From NCBI RefSeq assembly GCF_003590095.1, contig NC_039498.1:2666001-2730000 (forward strand): a stretch of 64,000 bases of DNA, written 5' to 3'. Position numbers and translations under genes: made by a program. The DNA comes from Trichoplusia ni. Taxonomy: Eukaryota > Arthropoda > Insecta > Lepidoptera > Noctuidae. This document shows, one piece after another, positions 1 to 10,366 of the stretch (positions within the stretch are counted from its first letter, which is position 1; every line of letters begins with the position of its first letter). The notes under the pieces are model-generated. The model was not told where the DNA came from. It searched no databases and was given only the letters and a program-made list of their open reading frames with translations.

Positions 1-880
1 CAATTTTAGGAACATAGACAACAGCGTTTTAGTCATTGGGCAAGTTTGTACCTAGGTCGCAAAACTACTTCTTATAATGCACGATGATAGGATGACTCGA
101 TTGATTAAAAGGTAAAACAACCTACGGTACAAAAACACACGCGATGTGATAATTAATACAGACTAGCACGCTAACGCTGTAACTACAAATTCACGTGCTG
201 ACGTGTCAAACTAAGCAAACACGTAATTACGGTTATAATTGCTTCTCGAAATACATAATAACTATCAGGGCCATATGTTTTTAAAACTCTCTGGCCATTA
301 CATAATACTAAGCATATCTTTTCAACTGTACTGTCAGTTTAATAAGCTACAAAACTCATTTACATTGCGAAACGCTTGATTTTGCGTAGCAGTAAATTCG
401 ACGCCAAGGCTACGAGACGTTGCACGATATTTAGGTGCTCGCGAGTATCTACTCACACACAAGACTCGGAACAAATAAGTTTTTGACACAAATATTTACG
501 ACGATCTCATAAAGGCGGCAAGTCAAATAGACGACTGTTGCAGCTACCGACTCGAATAGGATTTGAAATTTCGGTATTGTGCATCACTCTTGCTCAAGGC
601 ATTCTGTGTCGATTTCATATCTTGACTTTATAAAGTTGTTGGATACTACCGGCCATTACTCTGAATCTAATTCTAGACACAGTAAGCAGTTCTACGTAAA
701 CATACATACGTAGTTTAGTCCGACATTGACATTGCGACATTGCAAAGGCACTGAGCAAACTGACTAGAGTGTTATCACGCATTAAAACAAATGCTTACAG
801 ATTACTTGAATATCAGTATCTGTGTAACAAATACCTATTGAAGCTGAAATCAGTTACAATAGACGAAATTGATTAATTTT
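1..880. other. intergenic, no gene seen
   Basis: AT-rich sequence with no frame, splice pattern or recognisable repeat. The tandem array to the right begins at about 880 and I see no earlier decayed copy of its unit here. Confidence 0.5.
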
Positions 881-3819
881 AAGTGAAGCATAGGCTTATA
901 TTCCTTTCCATGGTATTTTTGATCTCTTGGTGTTTTAATAGGTTAATATTTAGGAAGGTTAAGTAGATATAAGCTGAAGTGGATCGTTGGAATTGGTAGG
1001 ACTAATGGGAAAAGTTAAGAGTTTTGTTCTGTTTGGAAATATAAGTATGTTGGCTGTAACAGAGACTGTTTAAGAAATTACTATGCAGCATCAGTCATTG
1101 TTAACTTCTTAAATAGCCACGGAAAAAACTTCTGTTCGAAGGAGTGGGTTTCGAAAATCGAAAGATTTTTCGAGCGTTGAGAAAAAGATAGTTTATAAAG
1201 CACGGTGATAATAAGTGTGATATTGAGAAAGCTTAAATAATGGAAAAGCATGTTTAGGAAAGTCGTACTATACGTACAATGAAAGGGCTAAGGACTAAGA
1301 TAGATAAGATAATTAGATGCGAGAACTCAATATGAAATGAAGATACCATAACTCAGTATTTAAGGCGGAAGTACAAAATATTACGTCTAAACTTGAGTTA
1401 TGGAATCTCTTTCTTTAAGGAACAGAATCTGTAACAATGTTAGACCGATTTGATAATGGTGTGATAATTTATTATCAAATATGTTTGACATACGAGACTG
1501 TTTAAGCAGGACAACAGCAGGCATACTTGAATGAAAGTAAAGAATAGGTTATATTCCGTTTATAATTCTTTTGATCTCTTGGTGTTTCAATAGGTTATAT
1601 TTTAGGAAGGTTAAGTAGATCTAAGGTGACCTCGGTTAGGATGGTTTAGAGATCAGAAGCATGATTCATTGGTACTGGTTACGTAGGAAAAGCGAAGAAC
1701 TTAGTTCTCATGTTTGGAAACAGGGATAGGCGAGATGCAGCAGTGACTATTTAAAAAATTAGTAGGCAGGCATCATTGTTAATTTCATAAATGGCCACAC
1801 AAAAATCTGTGTAGTTTGATGGCTTTGAGGATTCAAGAAGTGATGTGGTGACAACGATTGTGATATCGAGAAATCATAAATAATGGAAAATGTATGTTTA
1901 GGATAGCCATTATAGGTAGAAAGAAAGGACTCGTTAATAAGACAGGTATAGGAGATGCGAGAAGCCAACATAGAGTGAAGATACCATAACTGATGTATTT
2001 TAGGTTAAAGTCTCAAAACGACGCCTAAACTCCAGTTTTGGAATCTTTTTCTATAAGATTCAATTCTAAGAATCAGAGCAACGAATTTGTGATAATGTTA
2101 GACCGATTTGACAATGGTGTGATAATTCATTTTCAAATTCGTTTAATATAGGAGTAAGTTAAGTCAGGACTACTGTAAGCAAAGTTCAGTGAAGGTCAAG
2201 TGTAGGTTATATTCTTTTTGATCTCTTGGTGTTTTAATAGGTTAAGTTTTACAGAGGTTAAGTAGACCTAAGGTGATTTGAGGATGGTTTAGAGATTGCA
2301 GGAAACGTAGATCGCTGGAACTGGTAGGTCTAATAAAAAGGAAAAAGTTTGGAGCTTAGTTCTCCTGAGTGGGAATATGGATAAAGTGGTTGTTATAGTG
2401 ATTGTTTAAGAAGTTACTAGACATAAGTTAATGATAACTTCTTAAATAGCCACACTTAAGCTTCCGAGTATTTTGACGGCTGTAAGAATTCCAAAAGAGA
2501 TCTGGTTAAAACGATTGTGATATTGAGAAATAATGGAAAATGCATGTTTAGAAAAGTCGTACTTGAATTACAAAGTAAGCTCTCGTAAGATAAGATTGGT
2601 ATATGACTTGCAAAAAAGCAAAGTAGAATGAAGATACCATAACTGAAGTGTTTTAGGCGGAAATACAAAAACGTCGTCTAAACTTGAGTTTTGGAATCTC
2701 TTTCTTTGAGATAAAACTCAAATGATCAGAGCAACAGTATATGCAATAATGTTAGACCGATTTTATAAAAGCGTTACTTTCAAATCAATTTAACATTATT
2801 ACTTACAGGACAGAGCAGTTAGGATAAGGCAAAGCGACGAGGTTAGCAAAGTTTATTTTAAGTGAAGTCTAGGTTATATTCCATTTAATTTGTGTATTTT
2901 TGATCTCTTGGTGTACTTTTAACATCTTGGTGTTTCAATAGGTTAAATATTAGTAAGGCTAATTAGTCAAGGTGACCTTGTTCAGGATGGTTGAGAGATT
3001 GTATAGGAATGGAGAATCATTAGACATGGTAAACGGGTAGCTTGGAAAAGTTAAAAACTTAGTTATTGTCATAGGCCATTATGAGCAGGGCTGGTTGTCA
3101 GGAGACCATTTAAGAAACTAACAGACGTAAGTTGTTGTTAACTTCTTAAATAGTCACGCAAAAACCTCGTGTGGAATCGATCATGGGCAATGTCAATGAC
3201 TCATGGTCGATTCTTAGGCACGAGAACTTTTTAGGCGAGTAAAGAAAAGATAGCTTAAATAGCTCAGTAATAAGGACTTTGATATTGAGAAAGCATAACC
3301 GATGGGTAAACCATGTTCAGAATTGTGGTACTATACGTACAAGAGAAGGACTTGGTTAATAAAGATAGAAATGAAATGAGAGAAGTCAAAATAGAAGGAA
3401 AATATCAGAACTATGTATTTTAGGCTGAAGTACAAAAACGACGCCTAAATAGGAGTTCTGGAATCTCTTTCGGAACGGAATTTGAAATAATGTTAGACCG
3501 ATTTGAAAAAGATTTGCTACTTTCAAATCAGTTTATCATTATTAGTTGAATAATGCAGAGCTAAGTTAAGGTAAAAGTAGGTTTAAAAAGATAGATTTAT
3601 ATTCCATTATTCTCGGTGTTTTAGGTTGTAAGTAAGGATAAGTGAATCCAAAGTGACCTAATGTAGGAAAATAATGTCATCGCAGGGAGGATTCTAGGAA
3701 CTAATAGTTCCAATTTGTGTGGAACGGTAGGCATTAATGACTGACTATGACAGATTTCCGCGATTGATAAGCACAGTGGTCTAATTGATATTGGCCTAAA
3801 TAGGAAGACTGACTTTTGT

Positions 3820-3857
3820 CATTGGTCCAGATAGAAAGATTTTACTATCTGCCAATG
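3820..3857. repeat. hairpin in array unit 5
   Basis: CATTGG-tc-CAGATAG pairs with CTATCTG-CCAATG around a 10-nt loop: 13 paired bases with a single 2-nt bulge. It lies in the longest, most diverged array unit and has no clear counterpart in the earlier ones. Confidence 0.7.
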
Positions 3858-4325
3858 TATTTTAAAAACGGTATCTACATCGGACTGAGCCCGATAAAAC
3901 TACAAATATAAGCTAATGAGTCATCTTAAAATGATAGTAAAAAAGGAAAAGATGATCTTACGAGCATGAAGAATTATTCTTGAACCCCTATATTAACAAG
4001 TACCCGAGAACGGCTATTTAAGTCGTTAGTAGCCCAATAGCCATGAACGCACCCGATAAACGGGCGTTCTTTAGAAGTGAGGGAAGATAGTACGGTGATA
4101 AGGCCGTATAGGGCCACGAAATGACGAGGTAGTAAAAATGATGGATGGAGCACGTTCAGGATTGTGGGAGTATCGCGTACAAAGGGAGACTTCAGTACTA
4201 AACACAGAAATAAAAGATACCAGATGCCAAAATAGTAAAAGATAAGTCAAATACGAGGCCTAAACTACTCTTTTGGGAACCTCTCTTTATGGCCAAGAAT
4301 GGCTCAGAACAACAGATATTTTAAT

Positions 4326-4372
4326 GTTAGACCGATTTGAAATAAAACCTTATCATCTCAAATCGGTCTAAC
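4326..4372. repeat. perfect 15-bp inverted repeat ending the last array unit
   Basis: GTTAGACCGATTTGA (4326-4340) is followed after 17 nt by its exact reverse complement (4358-4372). Earlier units keep the left arm but have decayed right arms, for example TCAAATCAGTTTATC in unit 4. Only this copy is a perfect stem. Confidence 0.8.
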
Positions 4373-4560
4373 ATGTCTTAGCGATAGTTATATACTTTTA
4401 ATACTAAATACTTCGTATACCTTTATATAATCGTACATTCCTTGTCATGCTTATAAGCATTGACTTTCGGTGTTGTGAATGGGATTATTCCCAAAACTAG
4501 TTAGGTAGCATTAGGTAGGGTGATTGATATCGTGGTTTAAAAGAAGCTCTAATGACCTTT

Positions 4561-5024
4561 ACGATGCGTTAACAAGTAAAAAATAAAGGCTTGTTGTGTG
4601 TTATGACTGTGAATGGCTGTGATAAGGAGTTAAGGGTAATCGAAAAAAAACGTATTTTAGAATTGTAGTCAAAATTGAATGTTTCTAATGGCCTATATAA
4701 CCGCATTAAAATGGCCAAGTAATAAGTAGAATAGGCACCTTGCCTACCTAAAACATGTTGTAAACATTTCTATAAAGCATAAATGCGCAATAATCGGCCA
4801 ACATCGATACCGCAGGTTTCGTAATTAAGTGCGTACCTCTACATTTCCTGTAAGAAATCCACGTCCCTACCTTAACTATATAAGAGTAGATATATTAATG
4901 TACTTATTACTGTGTCTCTATTGTATTTATGTATTTCTATGTTTATTCAAGTGGTTTTGAAGTTATCAGTATCGCGATGTTAAATCACTACTATGTGTGT
5001 AGCCTTTGTAAAGTACTTATTTGC
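4561..5024. other. intergenic, no gene seen
   Basis: AT-rich sequence between the tandem array and a foldback element. Every frame is broken by stops and no repeat family is recognisable. Confidence 0.45.
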
Positions 5025-5298
5025 GTAGGGTTGCCGAATCACGAAACTTAATAGGCCAATAGACCAGCTTGATTGGCAGGACATTAAAAATTAGCCAGAC
5101 ACCCTATAAAGTTGTACACGATTTTTCGTTGACTTCAACAATAGTAAAATCGTAAACTTAAATCTTTTTAAATTCTAATATAATAAATATAAATAAAATC
5201 GAATGCCACGTTAATCTAAAAAAAAACCGGACTCTTACATGTAATAAAAAACACAGCTTAACTATGTCCGGCTTTATACGATCGCCTGGCAACCCTAC
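5025..5298. mobile_element. candidate MITE with 11-bp terminal inverted repeats
   Basis: GTAGGGTTGCC at 5025-5035 is matched by its exact reverse complement GGCAACCCTAC at 5288-5298. The 274-bp interval has no coding capacity and also contains CCGGAC (near 5227) and GTCCGG (near 5266) as an inner inverted pair. No convincing target-site duplication is visible, so superfamily cannot be assigned. It could instead be a solo foldback repeat. Confidence 0.5.
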
Positions 5299-6565
5299 TT
5301 ACGAAGTTACGATAGGTACCTGTGCTTGCATTTTACGAAATATTGCTTAACTTCGTAAACCCATAATTGTTTTTATTGTTGTATTAACACTATTTCGTAG
5401 TTTGTAATAACTTATAATGAGAATACTCGTTAATGTACGTACCTACTTCATAAACAAAATAATTAGAATCTTATTGGAATTGTCACATGTATTAAATATA
5501 AAGCAATTAAATATCATTTTCGCTTGGTACTAATGAGACAGGTAATTTAAAAAAAGGTTACTTTTGAATCAAGTATAAATATAGCATTACTTTTAACTTA
5601 CTTTGAAATATATTTTCGGGTATCGCACCTGGTGGAGTATCATAGAACAGATAAGGTCACATCTTGCAACAAATATGTGAAGTAATAATAACACAAGTTC
5701 ATGTTAGAACAACAGAAATCATTGTTATCCCGACCATGAGTCATAGTAGAGAATTAACTTTTGTTACAACACTTGAATTTGCCGCAATTACGTCATGTAA
5801 TATCACTAACAACTTAACATGTGTTTATGCAAATGTTATTGTAATTCACGACAATTAAACACTCGGGAGCATGTAACGAACAATATTTTAAAGTTTTAAA
5901 GTTGTTACAACACAAAACACAAGTTAATCACAAGTTGAACAAAACTTTACTAACTTACATGAACTCAAAATAGTTACTTAAGAACTTCGTAAAATCCATT
6001 TACGGGTAAAGTTTTGGTTGCATTAACCTTCAAGTATTAGTTTTGACCGGAAATTATCTGTCTACACGATAAAATTATTGCTAACATTATAAAATAACCT
6101 TTTACGTATAATCTGCATCATAGCTTTAGCATTTTTTTTATGTTTTCGAAGGCCATAATTCGTGTTGGCAGTGTAAACCTTTGCTCTACAACATAGAGTT
6201 GCTTTTAGTATTTACTTCATTATCACCAGCGCGTTTTGTTGCGTTCCGTTTTACTAAATTGTTGTTGGAGTTTAGACATAGTTAACGTAAGGTTTTTAGA
6301 AAATATTTTTGATGTTGATGTATTAAATGTGAAAATGTCTTGTGTTTTATTTCATCCTATAATACTTACGCCCACTGTAATAAAATGCACAAATCACAAC
6401 TTACAACAATGGGTGAAAGTAAGTGGTAGTTAAGTTAAAAAAAAAATAGTGTGTCTTTAAATACGTACATTATTTCATATTTTCTATTGTAAAACTTGTA
6501 CTTGAATAACGCTTCCAAGCGAATGCCAAACTGCGTTTAAACATAGTTTTATCATGTAGCAAGCA
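5299..6565. other. intergenic, chance frames only
   Basis: AT-rich sequence. Short frames at 5664-5858 and 6236-6433 have no codon bias and no family resemblance. A donor-like GTAAGT follows ATGGGTGAAA near 6416, which could end a first exon, but nothing downstream confirms it. Confidence 0.4.
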
Positions 6566-6752
6566 CAGATGGCGCTGACTTCATTTAATTCAGGTAAGTC
6601 GTACCTTGAGAATTCATCAACATTTAAACATTTGCAAAGATTGCGCTATAAATATAAAAATAGCTCCAGCCAACTTCCGCTACGATTAAAAAATGTTAAA
6701 GTAAATATATTATGTGTGTATACTATAGTATACTTTATCACAGCGCCATCTG
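6566..6752. repeat. 187-bp interval bounded by inverted CAGATGGCGCTG
   Basis: CAGATGGCGCTG at 6566-6577 and its exact reverse complement at 6741-6752 enclose AT-rich sequence. The arms may be the ends of a small foldback element. They also match the GCGCCATCT-type motif that recurs at 7435-7446, 7505-7514 and 8598-8608. A strong donor (CAG|GTAAGT near 6592) follows the ATG inside the left arm, so a short first exon is a third possibility. Confidence 0.45.
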
Positions 6753-6820
6753 TTTTTTCGTGTATTGCTCTGCGAATGAATGCACTAAGTATGAATATAA
6801 TGTATATTTAGGGGCAGAAC

Positions 6821-6956
6821 AAACAGAAAAGACCTGAGATTCGCAGAATGCCCAAATTTTAACTTCATAAACTTGTATAAGCATCGCGACATAAACAGAA
6901 AAGACAGGATGAGGACGAATCGTTAAGAATGTGTGCGGCTTACGTCTTTCCTGTTT
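6821..6956. repeat. small inverted/direct repeat element
   Basis: AAACAGAAAAGAC occurs at 6821-6833 and 6893-6905. A near-exact reverse complement (12 of 13) lies at 6944-6956. This is probably a decayed foldback element with one arm duplicated. No coding potential. Confidence 0.4.
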
Positions 6957-9800
6957 GTATAATGCGAAATTGATCCTGTTTCATTGTATATCTCTATGTT
7001 ATGTATGCTTTTCAATAAATTTTCAATAAATAAAGCTTGGCATCTTAGGAAAGGGTAACAAAATTACGAATTAGGAACATGTTTTATGTTCGGCACATTT
7101 TAGGCTTCACTCATACTTCAAAATAAATTTTAACCTGAGTGCAATACATTATAGAGTATTTTATAGGTACCGTGTCGTTTTGTCCAAAATGTCATCTAAC
7201 TTTGTACCAAAGCACAGCGGCATTTGCTAGCTAAATAATATCTTGCCAACAAAAACACTAACATTTTGCAAGAACAAAATAGCAATTTGGCGTTCTGGCT
7301 GTCGGCATCATAGTCTTTGAATCTGAAAATCCAGGGTCCATGAGTTCCGAAAAAGGAAACAATAAGGCAAAGCCACCTGTCGGAGTTAGAAAGTAAACTC
7401 GGGCCTCTACGTATTTATAAAGACTTTAAAGTAACAGCGCCCTCTGTTATAACTGCGCTTACGTCAGAGAAACTCGTTAATGGGTCTGCATTATAATTTC
7501 ACCTAGATGGCGCTTGTACGGATTAACTACACAGATAGCTAGACAGCCCACAAATACGGTAAGTAAAGTTAAATGTGAACTGCAGAATTATAAAAAAAAT
7601 GTAGTTCAGTGTAAAAGATTTTTAAGAAATTTCGTTGCCTCAATAGGGCTTTCACATATGCCAAGTCAGTGAGGTCAATAAGGTGTCTGAACACAGTACG
7701 TTTTGACTTTCATTTGCTCTCGGATTAGCTGGCACTAATTCGATGTTCCAAGCACATATATTATAACAGAATATGATATGACTAGCTGTTGGCCGCTACT
7801 TCACTTTACAGAGAGAAACAGACAGGTGGAACTACAGAGTTACTTCCGCAACGGATATTTCATGGTTTAAATATGCAATATTTGAGTCAAATTTGCTTCG
7901 TGAAACCTTTGACCCCTCCTTAAATCAAAATATCCAAAAACCGCTGTGCACATAATGACGTTATTTTAAATAAACAATATTTAAGCCTATTAATCCTCCA
8001 TTTTCAACTAGCCATTTCCCCCAAAAATCGTATCCTCGAAAATAATATTTGACCCAAATTTCAAAGCCATAATAGATTAAAAATAAGTTGCCGTAGTCCT
8101 TTCTCAGACTCTAGACTATCTATCTGTTTTAAGTTCTTAGATTTACTCACTATCCGTTTCGATATCCATATCGGACGGAAGACAATATCTAAAAGCTGAG
8201 TCCGATTTTGGTACCAGGTTATACGGATACACAAAGAGTACACATTTGACAAAACAGGTCCCAAAGAATAGCAAGAAAATAATGATATCAATGCTACTAC
8301 AATCGTTTACGGAGGAACACGCTACTGAAATGTTAAATTTTGACAAGTGGTTGAAGATAATTTTAAAAACGCATTCTGTTCATGAAGGTCTTATTATGTT
8401 TAAACATTTTGGTGACATGTTGCTCTGAACACTAAAGAGATTCCATCAACTGTAGAGCCATCTGCTCTTATCTCCAAACTCTATTTAGTTTAGGATAGTA
8501 GGTCTCTTTAGTCTAGGTAAACTAGAGGTCAGGACCGACATGGCCTGCATTCACTGTCACAGGAGTACCTACTCACAGTCAAAAACAAGACGAACATGGC
8601 GCCATCTAGTTTTTGGAACTTTGATTTAAAATTCAATATGGCAAACCTAACCAGAATCTAAGCTATAAACTAAAGATGGAGCTTTAAAGTCTTATAAGCT
8701 TCAAAAATATCAATTCCTACAGTATTTAATTCCTACAGACATTAAAATTTATAAGACCAATTACAATGACATAAATTGTGTTTTAGCTATAAGACCAAAG
8801 TAAGATAAGTAGACGGAGTTTGGTTTTCGCTTCGGAAAAGCGGCGGGCGTCTTTCCCTATTAGGTGAATAAGCCATGTAATAAGTCGCAAAATTATGCCG
8901 TTTTTCTGTAGACATGCGTTCGTTAAAAACTAAAAAAAAATGTCCATGTATCTCTAGAAAAAGATTCATAATTAATAAAAGTTCATTAATTCATGACTAC
9001 GATACCATAGTCGCGATATATTTTAGCGCAGTTTATTTTTGAGTTATTAATAAAATGTTTGTTGTTAACTTTTTTTAAGCTATCGTAAGTACAATATTAA
9101 TATATATAAATATTTTTTTCCATGATATTCAAATGTTTCTAGAGATTAATTGAAACAATGTTTTTTTTATTTTTATATTCAATTAACCTCTTTCAAGACC
9201 TAAACGCAGTTGTACAAGTATCTGATCATCTATGTGCTGTGTATTATATTATAATATGTATGATCTGTGTTATATTCTAATAATTTTTGTATGCAAGTAT
9301 GAATAAAGGACACACTAAAGATGAACATTTTTACTGAAAAATAACTTTTTTTCGAGTTTCCTATTTTTGGAACTACAACTGCAAGCTATTTTACTTATAG
9401 GAAACAGAAAACTTGAATTTTACATAACTCCATAGATTTAATATATTTACGCTACATCATTTTAGTTCTACGAGAATTTAGGTATTTCTATTTTTCTTAA
9501 TTATTTATCATCGTGAGTTCAATTTTCTCGGAACAATTCACGACTTGTGGGTCAGAAACTATTCGGCTTATCCGAATATTAATAATTAATTTAATAATAA
9601 ATCCGCCTAACAACAATTACCAAAATAAAATGTCTTTAATTTTGACATGCACTTTAGTTTTATATCGCTGTGTACTCTGTATGAAGAAGACAAAAGGTAT
9701 GTTTGATCCTCTGTGGTCTTAGATTATATACCTATCTGTGGTACATTTTGAACTTTGTTGTCAAGCCATGTCACAAGCACACGTGGACGAATGACAGTTC
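6957..9800. other. intergenic with scattered repeat remnants
   Basis: No gene is supported. Near 7769-7795 is the start of a common lepidopteran repeat (ACTAGCTGTTGGCCGC, compare 48052). A 10-bp inverted repeat ACTAAAGAGA / TCTCTTTAGT lies at 8431-8440 and 8503-8512. GCGCCATCT-like sites cluster at 7435, 7505 and 8598. Frames of 60-76 codons around 8061-8428 overlap on both strands and show no consistent coding signal. Confidence 0.45.
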
Positions 9801-10142
9801 ATACTGCCTTTCTCGTTCCAACTAAGGCTGAGTAAGCGAGAAAGCCAAGTACACCGAATCGGCGTTTTGTCCTTGCAGGCTTTCGGTGTATCAAATTGAA
9901 GCATTTTTTGTTTAGACACTTGTAACTGATCTATGTCAAGTTACGAGCCAAAAATTGAAATTGTTACAGAAAGTGATCAAAATCAAGTTTCATTTTGGCA
10001 TATAATACCTAATAAAGGTTTGTAGATTTAATTTTTGAATACGAAACCTTTATAATGAAATCAAAGTACTAGAACGATTGCCAAATCTGTGCAGCCAACT
10101 GGAATGTTGTTACAATAAATTTAATTAAAACCTTTTTTACAG
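9801..10142 (+). promoter_or_regulatory. presumed 5' region of SLC35B1 with two adjacent inverted repeats
   Basis: CTTTCTCG (9808-9815) pairs with CGAGAAAG (9837-9844), and ACACCGAA (9851-9858) pairs with TTCGGTGT (9882-9889). The segment is GC-richer than its surroundings and lies just upstream of the first recognised exon. The acceptor at 10141-10142 shows that a further 5' exon, untranslated or very short, must lie upstream; I could not place it. Promoter role is inferred from position only. Confidence 0.35.
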
Positions 10143-10171
10143 TTTTCGTGTGGCATAACACCTTCGTCAAC

Positions 10172-10366
10172 ATGGTTAAAACTAGGAGCGAATTTAGGTT
10201 TCTTGTTTACTCGGGTGCGATATTTGTATGTTATTCTGTATTCGCTATGTTACAAGAGAAAATTACACGTAGCAAGTACGGTGAAAATAATGAAAAGTTC
10301 ACGTGTACACTATCCTTGGTGCTTACACAGTGCATCGTTAATTACACATTTGTCCAGCTGTTGATG
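10172..10366 (+). CDS. SLC35B1: SLC35B1 coding exon 1 (residues 1-65)
   Basis: The exon itself begins at 10143 after TTTTTTACAG, so 29 nt are untranslated. It encodes the first two membrane segments and the QEKITR motif. The donor ATG|GTGAGT is strong and phase 0. Confidence 0.92.

Larger units (their letters stand above)
881..4560. repeat. tandem array of ~650-830 bp hairpin-rich units
   Basis: Five units, plus a sixth trace, follow head to tail. Landmarks recur in the same order: a TTGATCTCTTGGTGTTT box (from about 921, 1573, 2220, 2902, degenerate near 3611), a CTTCTTAAATAGCCAC box, a stem-forming TTTTAGGCG...CGCCTAAA box, then GTTAGACCGATTTG (1439, 2097, 2751, 3492, 4326). Spacing between the last landmarks grows from 658 and 654 to 741 and 834 bp. 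Similarity falls and unit length rises to the right. No unit holds a sizeable reading frame. In the fourth unit the TTGATCTCTTGG box is duplicated after about 29 bp. This could be a satellite, a non-coding transcribed array, or tandem copies of a non-autonomous element; the sequence does not decide. Confidence 0.85.

Noticed and set aside
8061..8428. three overlapping frames of 60-76 codons
   Set aside because: Mutually exclusive readings with no codon preference; a - strand GTGAGT near 8147 is the only splice-like signal.
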